This document shows, in pieces, positions 54,884-64,000 of a stretch of 64,000 nucleotides of DNA. The position numbers and the translations under genes are program-made. The stretch is taken from contig JAIXMQ010000001.1 in assembly GCA_025716855.1 (NCBI GenBank), positions 709,501 to 773,500 on the forward strand, given 5' to 3'. Under the pieces are notes generated by a model. It was not told the origin of the DNA. It saw only the letters and a list, made by a program, of their open reading frames with translations, and made no database searches. Origin of the DNA: Pilaira anomala. Its lineage: Eukaryota > Mucoromycota > Mucoromycetes > Mucorales > Mucoraceae. Position 1 is the stretch's first letter; every line of letters begins with the position of its first letter.

Positions 54884-54945
54884 ATACAGTCACTGTTTGT
54901 ATGTATGATGAGAGAGATACATTTGTATCCAAACAGTAGCTGTAT
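54884..54945. repeat. 16-bp imperfect inverted repeat
   Basis: Arms ATACAGTCACTGTTTG (54884-54899) and CAAACAGTAGCTGTAT (54930-54945) pair with 14 of 16 positions around a 30-nt loop. It may be a transcribed hairpin or a tiny mobile-element relic. Confidence 0.7.
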
Positions 54946-56894
54946 TCTTGTTAGTGCTTATGAAAAATTGAAATTTTTCTCGCTTCCTTGGATACTTTAT
55001 TCCTGGTACACTTGTAAATTCTATACATTTATTCTTTTCGATACCAAAAAGAGAAAAGAAGAGAGGATGTTTTCCAAAACTTGTAAAAAAAATCTAACTG
55101 TGATACATAAGACATTTTACTAACCACTTTCCAAGGCTATTCTATCACGAATAATAAATTACAATAAATCATTCTCTCAAGTCTTTTTTGCGTAGCTAAG
55201 TTCTTTTAGTATTTTCACATGAATAGAGCCGCGTATAAAATAAGCAGTATTTACGGTGAAAAAAGGTAGAATCAAAAGCAGCTTAATAAATTATGCATGT
55301 AACAAAAATTAAACCCGATTTCGATATAAATTTGAGTTTTATCATAATGATAGATGTTATACCAACTGGTATATTACGGAGCATGTGAACTTTTTATTTT
55401 CAATGAAACAGGTAAACTTCTATTAAACCAAAAGAATAATAGCTAAACGTGCGACAAACACCAGAGAGTTGAAGTAGAATCCAGTAGTACTCGAAGGAAA
55501 CACAATAGCTGGCAGTAGCATAATTATTGGGAGTGTATTACTTATCATTTTTCTTAACTTTAAAGCCTTTCTCGTGATATACCAGAGACGCAGAAGAGAT
55601 GATAGAATAGTGACAAGATACATAAGCACGGGAATGAGGATAAGGAAGATAATAAGAAAGAAAAAAAAGAAAAAAAATAATATTTAAATTGCGGATAACA
55701 ATTTTGGGCTAATAACTACATCTGACGTCAGAAATGGAGGCAATGCATACTGTATTAGAAATGAGACACAATCCACATGTTTATTATAAGACAGAAGCGA
55801 TAAAAAATAATAATTATATAGAAACAGATGGCTCAACTAGTCAATATATGCTTAAAAATGTTTGCTTATCTATTAAATAGTCGTTCTCTTTTTGGTATTT
55901 ACTGAAAAGACAACTCGAAGAGTTTGACTGTGAGTCTGAAGAGTAGATGTCATGCTTTGGTACTTTACAACCGGTAATTCACTTTAACTTCGACGTTGAT
56001 GATAAATACGGATGCATGTCTTATACAGGAGACTGAGTTCTTCTAAATTCGACAGATGTTTAATATACAACAGTTGAGTATTTAATGCGAATAATGGGAA
56101 TAAGAGCAACTTTCTTAATGTTAAATAAAATAGTTAATGCGTGATTGTGGGATTTTGATACAAAAAAGTTTTTTTTACGTTCTCTTCCATTAAATCCTTA
56201 GGTAATGACATGAAATACCTATCCTAATAGTTAGACGACTCTCTTAACTAAGTTTATGGCGAGAAGATGAGGCATACACCCATTTTTTTTTCTCCAGATT
56301 ACCCAGTTTACAATACTTTCTTTTAAAAAAATAAACTAGGAAAAAATAAGTGGGCGATGGAGTCTCTCGTATTTAGGAAATCGAGGTGGATGACGTTTAA
56401 TGGCTTTCCATTTTAACTTATCCATTTGGTCAGATCGGAGGAAGTTTCTCGAAATACACGAAGGTGATTTTCATCCTTATACACAGATATGGGACCTGTA
56501 GAGTACCTTAAAAAAATTGGTCTAGTAGATATTATATTAACCTTGTGGCCAATAATATCATCAAATCCGGCAAGGAGGTCTCTCCTAGGGTTTACCTTAA
56601 GCGCTGTATTTATATTAAGTATATGAGCCAAAAAAAAAAAAAAAATACTTACAGTTAGTTTACTCCTAACGACGCTTTCATAATTTTATCAACTTATTCT
56701 TGAAGTCAATGAGTACCTAACTTTCGCGCGATACATCAAAGCAGTTACATCCGTAAAATTAATTTTCATATCCGGTCTGATTTGGATAAGACCAAAAGAA
56801 CTAACTTCTCTAAAAAAATTATGATGAATGAAGAAGAGAAGGATTAGATCGAATGGAATTTTAGAAAATATTTTCTATCTCTAGAGCACATATT

Positions 56895-57237
56895 ATCAAA
56901 AAGAAGGCATATTTGATACTACAAGAGAGTATTTTACTACGATCAACCTTGACTTCGACAAAAAGGAGAACTTTAGTTCACACTTCCGTTGGGATATTAA
57001 AGTAAAATATAATTTCTATAAATTTATACATGAGTTTGTATCATTAGTGATACTTTAAATAGTGTGTCTTAAAAGAGTCTGCTCGAAATATTATTTCTCT
57101 TAAAAAAAATGTGATTACCAAAGTCAAGCACAAATTTAGCCCTGATGCACCAGCTTTACTAAGTGATGCAAGAAGTCTAATTATATTCGCTAGTTCACAA
57201 AAAGAAAAGGCAATCACGGAATGTCTTCGGCCCTGTT
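56895..57237 (+). pseudogene. Frameshifted coding relic, unknown family
   Basis: Two consecutive open segments in different frames read YYQKEGIFDTTREYFTTIN...EFVSLVIL and VLKESARNIISLKKNVITKV...SPDAPALLSDARSLIIFASS. Both show normal protein composition and are joined only by a frameshift around 57055. The second runs into TAG at 57235-57237. It resembles retroelement decay, but no motif proves it. Confidence 0.35.
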
Positions 57238-57732
57238 AGCCTCTCCTCCGCATCCTTGGTTCTGATCATTGCATTAAAAATAATATGGTAATAAATTGAA
57301 AAAAAAATCAGAACATTTCCTTTCATATATTCTGCAGTCATTGTTTTCTTTAAACAACATTAACCGTGCGCGATACAGCGTTGTTCTGATCATGTTACTG
57401 CATTCAGACTGTTTTTTGTTATGATAACAATATAGTTTTTTACAGATGACATCTCTCAACTATGCCCTAAAAAACCGAATTGATGATTTATTCTATGACT
57501 GATAATGCTCGTTTAGCAATTTTTAAATAGATATTAGTTTATGAAATAATAAACGATTTGAACTTTGAAAATATGCAAATATGCATGACATAGTGAGGGG
57601 ATCATTTTTGTCTCTTAAAAACTTTAAAAGGATATTTGTTTATCCTGACTCCATAAAGAAGCCTGAGAAATTTTTCATGTCTTGGTAAATCCCTTTTTTT
57701 TCCTCTTTACTTTTCTTTTTACATATTACATA

Positions 57733-58289
57733 ATGGATGTCGAACTAAACGCACCCGAGTCATTTAGCGAGTGCAATAACGAACAGTGCTCAACTATATT
57801 CAAGTATTTAGATCCTTCAGTACATACTATTGTCGATGGTCCCGATCCCAGAGATCATCTTGCGAATGAGCGAAATTTGCTTACCTGGGTTAGAACAGGA
57901 ACCACACTAGCTTTAGTCGGTACGTTAGAAAATATATACATACAAATATGAACAAATAAAAAGAATTGCCATAGTAAACAAATACATTTTCACTAGGTTT
58001 TATGACGTTATTAGATATGCCGACAAAGAATTTTGCACCTTCTTATTCTTTACCTTGGACAAACGAACCTGTGTCGCTTAACGCTAAAATCGTATCTTAC
58101 ATATTTGTTGGGCTAGGATTTACATGTTTTATTTATTCACTATACGGCTATTTCAGAAATCAAAGGCAAATCGTGAAACGAATGTTATGGGTTGGCCATG
58201 GATGGGCTGGTTATATTGTAGCTTTGGTCATTATTATATTTGTCATTTTTATTATGGTGATGGCCTTAACTGAAATTCGTCCTGCGTAG
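57733..58289 (+). CDS. DUF202-domain membrane protein
   Basis: Two exons, 57733-57919 and 57997-58289, give 159 aa. The family signature DHLANERNLLTWVRTGTTLA spans the first helix, followed by ALVGFMTLLDMP, a second helix VSYIFVGLGFTCFIYSLYGY and a third VALVIIIFVIFIMVMAL, so three membrane helices with a basic loop RNQRQIVKR. This is DUF202 (PF02656), the domain also found in Vtc1. The paralogue at the left edge of the window is about 80 percent similar by eye over 84 codons. Function unknown; an intracellular membrane is likely. The upstream spacer is gene-free. Confidence 0.88.
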
Positions 58290-58901
58290 AAGAAGAAAAA
58301 AAAAAAGAGAGAGATCTTCACCCCTTTCTTAAACCTCCTATACCATTCTTTGTTATTTATTTTCTGTAAATATATGTCATAGTTATCTTAATAAATTATT
58401 CTATTTAAATTTTTCGATTTTAGACAATTGATCGTCTTTGTGCGGTCAAGATATGTTAAAACACAAGGAACTGAACCAGTAATAATCATTTTTTGCAGTT
58501 GACTTGTAATACAAAGTTTGCACAAAAAAACGTATTTTCTTTTTCTTTTCTTTTTTTTTAAACTGCGGCTTCATTACGGCATGCAATGTCAAAATAATGC
58601 TTATTAATAATATGTTTTAAAAACAACAATAGTAACAGATAATAATAATAATAATATTTTCTTATTTTACTAAAGTTAAAAACATAAATATTAAGTATTT
58701 TTATTCAATAATTGAATACGACGATTGTTTCTAGTTATAAACCTTTTCATCGTCGTAAACTCTGACGTGTCTTCATCTTCAAGAAGTATATCCAGGATGT
58801 TTATAAGTTCATGTTGATATGGTCATTGAGCTAACTTTTTAAGCTTACTATCTTTTATTTTCTAAATTTGAAGCTATAAATGATGTTTCTACCAGCATGT
58901 A

Positions 58902-59496
58902 CAGTGCATCTATTCTTAAATCGAAAATTTTTAGCCCTAGCTACTTTTTTTTAAAAAAATGTAAATTTACTACCAAAAAAAGTAATTTAATCATTTATAA
59001 TAAACATATATCTTTTAAATTAAATCTGTTAAAGATATGTATGAAAACAGAAATTTAATTTTGATAAAAAAAAATTTCAAAATAAGTTGATAAAATATCG
59101 ACGTAACAGCAGGGCCGACTAGAAAATGTCCAGCTATTTTGGCAACCAAAATTCATATCAGAGCAGTATCAGCCAATGATATTGCAGTATATGGTTACAC
59201 CAATTTTTAAAATGTTACAGGAAGAGGCTTCAGATATAGACATCAACAAAATTGGGATTGAAGAAGTTCTCCAAATTTTAAAATCACATGATTAACTTCT
59301 TTTGATTCAATAAAAAATTATTTACTCATATTATATGAGTTCAGACAGAAAATTTAAAAGTGTTTTATTGGTTTAAACTATAAAAAGCTGTGAGAGTTTC
59401 CTAAATAGTAACTTTTTTATATGAAAACTGAGTTTAAACCCAAAAACTGAGAATGTCCGTTTTTTAAAAAAATTCGATTTAAGAATAGATGCACTG
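58902..59496. mobile_element. Short Tc1/mariner-like element (MITE) with TA target duplication
   Basis: Terminal inverted repeats begin CAGTGCATCTATTCTTAAAT at both ends and match perfectly for 24 bases before diverging in an A/T tract. Each end is flanked by TA (58900-58901 and 59497-59498), the target duplication of Tc1/mariner elements. At 595 bp it is too small for a transposase, so it must be mobilised in trans. Its middle holds an exon-like open frame (59110-59295). Confidence 0.88.
59110..59295 (+). pseudogene. Exon-like open frame inside the mariner-like element
   Basis: After an AACAG that could serve as a splice acceptor, a frame of about 62 codons reads QGRLENVQLFWQPKFISEQY...KMLQEEASDIDINKIGIEEV... 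and ends in TAA. The composition is that of an ordinary soluble protein C-terminus. It may be a captured host exon or a remnant of an element-coded protein. The family was not recognised. Confidence 0.4.
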
Positions 59497-59700
59497 TACC
59501 ATATTACAATATTGACATCTTATTTTTTTTCACATAAACAAAAACAGGCTTTTTTTTATATATATATATTTAAGTTACATTATAAATCACTGTTTTTTTT
59601 GGTTTTTTCTTTTTTCTTTCACTTTCTCTTATATATTAAAATGAATTATCGCTACCAACTTAATTTCCTCTTTAGTAACATGCATTATTCATACAAAAGA

Positions 59701-59914
59701 TGGTATCAAGACATAAATAACTTTGGATGCTGTATAAAACATGTTGTCAGTGGTAAATCATATCAGAGCTCCTATAACTTTATCACCAATAAGTGATTCA
59801 TTCTCTAATAAATCTCAATAACAAACGCTCTTTTTTTGTGCAGATTTCATGTATTTAATAGAGAAGGTATCCCGTCTAAACCCGTTAGTGGTGAAGTGGC
59901 CGCCAGCGAGTGAA
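59701..59914 (+). repeat. Dispersed coding-like element, copy 2 (HVVSG element)
   Basis: The first block reads WYQDINNFGCCIKHVVSG and ends at a GT (59756); a GT-AG interval leads to an AG at about 59841-59843, and the final block carries the bases for PVSGEVAASE before TGA at 59912-59914. Copy 1 at 1269-1472 shares both blocks and the splice-like junction. In this copy the plain GT-AG join puts the final block out of frame unless a later AG (tagAG at about 59860) is used. It lies 1.4 kb downstream of a DUF202 gene, as copy 1 lies 1.0 kb downstream of another. Confidence 0.5.
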
Positions 59915-62900
59915 AAAAAAAATGGTGCGCGCATCTATCCCCAAATAAAAAGAACAGCAGGATACGATTTTATGAGACTGTAACTGTAAACGGAATTAAA
60001 ACTTGAAATAGAGAATGACTAAAAATAGACACCTTTCAAACGACCTATTCTAGGTGTGGTTGAAGCAAGCCTGATCATTGGTAATTTGTTGAATTCTTTT
60101 ACTTCGATCAATGACGTATAATAATATAAAAGGAAAACGCGTGAGCACTGTTTTATTTTGTTTTTGTTTTTACGGCACCGCTAGTCCCAACATGGTGGTA
60201 CTTCAAGACTCTCATAGAAGTTGTGTGACATTTCAATTTGAGGCATCACTTCATCTCAACAATTGTTAGCCAAGTATTAGCCGCTGGTTAAATTGTTTTA
60301 ACAGATACTCGCAAAAAGACGTCGAATGGCTATATATGCATTTGTCTTCAAACTTTCATAATTACTAAACTAGCTTTGTTTTACATTTTGTTATTTCTCA
60401 ATGAAATACATAGCTACTCGATTTGATTAATTTTAGAAAAATGAGAGAGAAAGCTTTTGTTTCGTTCCATCAATAGTACTCTCCTGCATTAAAATATAAC
60501 ATAATGTTATAACTAGTTAAATATTTTACATTTCACCTGACTTTTTGGATGAAGCTTCAAATGTAGGAGCTATAGTTCCATGAACTAGAAACTAGGCATA
60601 TCCTCAAAACGTAAATTAACACTTTGGTTTCAGATTATACCTTGACTGATCTTCCTTATAAATCGCAAAAAGTAATAGCTTTGCTATGTATGCTGTTTGA
60701 ACTTTTATCTTCTAGTTATGTTTATTAGCATACATCAGGCATCAAATATCTTGACGGGTTGAAACGGTTCCCTCATTTTAAAGTAAAAAAGTATCTCTAA
60801 TAAAATCATGGCAAATGACAATTATCAATCACAAGGAGAGAAAAAATAAAAGCTCACTTTTTTACTTGTGTTTTTTCAGTCCCCCTTTTTATTTATCATT
60901 TGAAGTTATCTTGGTTTTATACCCATGATACTTTAAGGGATAAGGCGTATAAATTTAAAGAATTTCAAACTTTTTTGAAACCTTAAAGCAACAGATGTGT
61001 TACTCTATAGATCATAAAGTTAGGAGCAAATAAAAACTTGGTCCAAAAAGGTTTAATAGGAACATACTTACTGAAAAAGCATATTAAAAAGTTATACAGG
61101 TTTATTGGTTGGGTACTGTACCAGCATCTTCATGACTCTATTTAGTATAGTATCTCCGTAAACATAAATTCATTCAAACTGATATATTTTCTACCTGTTT
61201 AAGTTTCAGATAAATATTGTGTTAAGACCAAGAAAAAAAAAAAAAAAGGCAATTCAAACATCCATACGCTCTACATATGTACTATGTTTATTAAAAGGAA
61301 CATGTGGAACAGAAAGTTACAACTGAATATTTTTACATATGATTACCAAGATTCTTCATGTAATTTAAAGTTTTGTGCAAGTACGACCTAAATCTACAGC
61401 CAATGGTATACAATTTACAAACAAATATGAAAGAGCATTATTATTACTACTTCTTGCAATTGCTTTTTCCCTTACTTTTTTAAAGTGCAGTTTTCGGCGC
61501 ATAAACTCTTATTTCGTAAGCTTACTGGCTGGTGCCACAATGGCTCTAATTATACATTTACTTTCATATTGTTAGTTAGTCTTTTGAACTTAACTGAGAA
61601 GAAACATTTTTGTGCCTCAACATTTAAACGTAAACGTAGCAACAATTTGAAAAATTCGGATAAAAAAAAAAATTTTTTTTGTGCGGAAGATGAGTGTAAA
61701 AGTAGACTAAAGATTGTATTAAAACTTTATTTGGACAATTATATGCTATCTTTTCCTTTTTTAAATAACAGGATTTGAATTTCTCGTGGTAAAAATATTA
61801 AAAAGAAAATATACATCTATAACGATTATCCATCGTTTTGTTATCTGCCTTATATTTTATTCCGTTTGAATAATATAGCACTTTATATTCCTTTATTTAA
61901 TTTTAGTAGGACCTATTTATATTTACAACTATACTTGAATCAGGTCACTAATAACTGTGTAATTCTTGTTTTTCTGAAGTATACATTTACTCAATGCATA
62001 AAAGATAATAATAGAAACCCACTAGTAGAGCTTGCTATATTGTGACGTGTGTAGAGGTATGTATTTCAGTAAAAAAAGGGGTAAAAAGGTTGAAAACATT
62101 ACTGGAATTAAAAATATAGCACATGTCTTTATTGTTCCAACAATGGGTTGCTAATTACTGTATATCCTCGGTTCTTGCTTCATGTTTTAATATAAAATGT
62201 TTTATAGATACGTCGTACAGTATTCGAAAAAAAACATTACGGCATAATAAATATTCTATATAATTTAGGAGATTTCGTTGAAACACATTAAAGGGATGAA
62301 AATCATAATAAACATTTTTTAATGTTTATATAAAAAGGAAAAATGGTTTACATAATATCGTCATTATTATTATTATGAATAAAATGATTCAAGTCATTCA
62401 CTGGACACGATCAAATTACTGTTGCTAAAATCAGCTTTTGGAATGTACTATTGAGTAGTAAAGACGTACCATACTGTTAAAATTATTATCGCATGTTTGT
62501 TTATTCGGCTACAACTCTATTTTACAGACATAATTTTTTAATTTTTAATTTTTTGATACCAAAAAGAGAGTTCATTGGTGATAAAACAGCTTGCTTTTTA
62601 TTTTAAATAAAAAATAAAGTCAGTGTACAGGGACAGGTTTCACATATGAGAAATCAAATGTTAGTATTACACAGTAATAAATGGGATAAAGGAACCCAGT
62701 TTTTTTTTTTTTTTTTTTTTTTGTAAGGCAACAGTTACACTGATTTGATAATTCAACGCTTTGATTATCACGGACAATAAACTGAGTATTAGACGGGGTA
62801 ATAGGAGATGTGACAGTAGTAGTAGATCTAATATTTCATACAGTATGTAATTATGAAAAGCTTAAAAAGAATGAACCACAAAAACAATAAACATGCATAT

Positions 62901-63569
62901 AACAAGCATCAAAAAATCTTGGCATTTGAATCAGGTTGTATGGATCCGAATGGTGATACTTATTTGTTGATTATTGTTTAATAGACTCAGTGGAAGTGGC
63001 GGAAAACTCAGACTTTCTGTAAATCCTGGGCAGTTTTTTCTGTATTAGTACAAACACTTTAAAGTCCCGTCACCGAGCGTATATTTGTACCATAAGAAGT
63101 TTGGTAACGAACACTTTTATGTAAGCTGCTATGTATACTGGGCTCGTGTTTGAGTTATAAGAGAGGCTATATAATTTATAATCAATATATAAATTGCCCT
63201 TAATTTTTTTCTTGATTATTTTTTGTTTTTTGTTTTTTGTTTTAGTATTGTTTACAGGCCTTCTTCTTTTAATCGCGTGTGAATAAAAGTAAACACAAAG
63301 AATTAAGGGCAGCTAATCGTTTTGATACAATCGAAGGCATGTTATATAACCCAAAAATAAAAATAAATCTAAAAAAAGAATTTCGCATTATTAAAGAGAA
63401 TATTCAGAAACGATATTTTCTTCACCTTCCACATTTGCGCCAAATCAATTATTAAAAAAATAATTATGTATATAAGCGCGTTTTTCTTTATCATTATTTT
63501 TTTTTTTTTTTTTTTGATTTGAATTAGAAGACTCTCTTTATACATTCCTTTTTTATATATATATAAATA

Positions 63570-64000
63570 ATGAGATCTTTTGTTGGCTACCTCAGTTTAG
63601 CTGTCCTTTCCTTACAATTAGTCAATGCTGCTGATATTGAATATTCAGTAGTTGCTTTCCCTAAAGATCAACAAAATGTTGCTGTAGTTGTTGGTGGTCA
63701 AGCCTATCCTTTAGCTGCTTCTGCTGACCATCCTAACCTTTTCAAGGGTACCGCACCTTCTGCCGAAACCTACTCTTACGCTTTAGGTGATGTCCCTGAA
63801 TCCACCACTCGTACTCAACAAGCCGGTATCACTACTACTGGTAACGAATTCTTCAACAGAACTAGAACTGTTTTCGACATTCCCGCTCTTCCTCAAGCCT
63901 ATAACCCTATTTACCACCGTAAGTAACGATTTAATCAATGGCTCTTATGAATTAATTTTTTAACCTTTTATTTTATTTATATTAGCTCTTGTCAGTAACA
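63570..64000 (+). CDS. CotH-family spore coat/cell-surface protein, 5' part
   Basis: Two exons are visible: 63570-63918 and 63986 to the window end, so the gene is cut by the edge. The product starts with a signal peptide (MRSFVGYLSLAVLSLQLVNA) and continues DIEYSVVAFPKDQQNVAVVV, AYPLAASADHPNLFKGTAP, SYALGDVPE and GNEFFNRTRTVFDIPALP. This is the characteristic N-terminus of the Mucorales CotH proteins, which carry a CotH kinase-like domain further on and are anchored at the cell surface; some Rhizopus members act as host-binding proteins. The kinase domain lies outside the window. A TATA-like run sits about 30 bp upstream of the ATG. Confidence 0.85.

Larger units (their letters stand above)
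54273..57732. other. 3.4-kb region of decayed coding-like sequence
   Basis: No intact gene was found. Coding-like but broken patches include plus-strand 56895-57055 (YYQKEGIFDTTREYF... to VSLVIL then stop), plus-strand 57062-57237 (VLKESARNIISLKKNVITKV... ending in TAG), and minus-strand 56413-56631 (MAHILNINTALKVNPRRDLL...). An imperfect inverted repeat lies at 54884-54945. A plus-strand ORF of 129 codons at 54734-55123 crosses that repeat and looks accidental. The right end must hold the promoter of the DUF202 gene. Confidence 0.5.
58290..63569. other. 5.3-kb gene-poor region
   Basis: It contains a mariner-like short element (58902-59496), copy 2 of the HVVSG element (59701-59914) and decayed coding-like patches, e.g. 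minus-strand 58690-58865 (YQHELINILDILLEDEDTSE... with a stop before it) and plus-strand 61370-61575 (two hydrophobic segments). T tracts occur at 62700-62721 and 63499-63514. The last few hundred bases must contain the CotH promoter. No RNA gene was recognised. Confidence 0.5.

Noticed and set aside
54734..55123. 129-aa ORF
   Set aside because: Crosses an inverted repeat, lacks motifs and has AT-driven composition.
1..64000. tRNA, rRNA and CRISPR
   Set aside because: Scanning for T-loop-like GTTCRANNC words with matching stems, rRNA-like sequence and regularly spaced repeats gave nothing convincing.

Overview
The window is nuclear DNA from a filamentous fungus of the Mucorales or a close mucoromycete relative. 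Evidence: AT-rich, homopolymer-laden spacers; many short introns (about 50-90 nt, GT...AG) inside compact genes; mucoromycete-like protein sequences; and, at the right edge, the start of a CotH-family spore-coat/cell-surface gene, typical of Mucorales. No rRNA, tRNA or CRISPR array was found.

Layout. 1-1008: 3' end of a DUF202 membrane-protein gene and a small TPR gene. 1009-2872: gene-poor, with a small repeat, a perfect-looking hairpin and an ORF broken by one stop. 2873-20646: dense housekeeping block: SF3B3/RSE1 (-) and CWF19L1/Drn1 (+) share a promoter; then an HDA2/3-like protein carrying a hexapeptide minisatellite, an NPC2-type lipid-transfer protein, phosphatidylserine synthase, an Fpk1-type AGC kinase, a DUF4604 protein, a small SWIM zinc-finger protein, 3-hydroxyisobutyrate dehydrogenase and mitoferrin. 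20647-24966: empty. 24967-26917: unknown 189-aa protein and an intronless amidohydrolase. 28570-36247: UMP1, a methylcrotonyl-CoA carboxylase-type biotin carboxylase, SGT1 and an anoctamin. 37494-40778: a structurally complete PIF/Harbinger DNA transposon (TTA duplication, TIRs, DDE transposase plus Myb/SANT-like protein). 40943-46875: a LINE with both ORFs open and a 12-bp target duplication. 49708-54272: RGS-domain protein, TMEM70-like mitochondrial protein, PA-TM-RING ubiquitin ligase. 54273-63569: mostly decayed sequence, a second DUF202 gene and a TA-flanked mariner-like short element. 63570-64000: CotH start.

Exon coordinates were worked out by hand by joining frames across GT-AG sites; every spliced model listed as a CDS closes in frame. 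Several gene structures are unusual: two 5-nt microexons, a first coding exon consisting only of ATG, a 9-nt terminal coding exon and a GC-AG intron. Neighbouring genes show little operon-like logic; the exceptions are the divergent spliceosome pair SF3B3/CWF19L1 and the fact that two branched-chain amino-acid catabolic enzymes (HIBADH, MCC alpha) lie about 10 kb apart.
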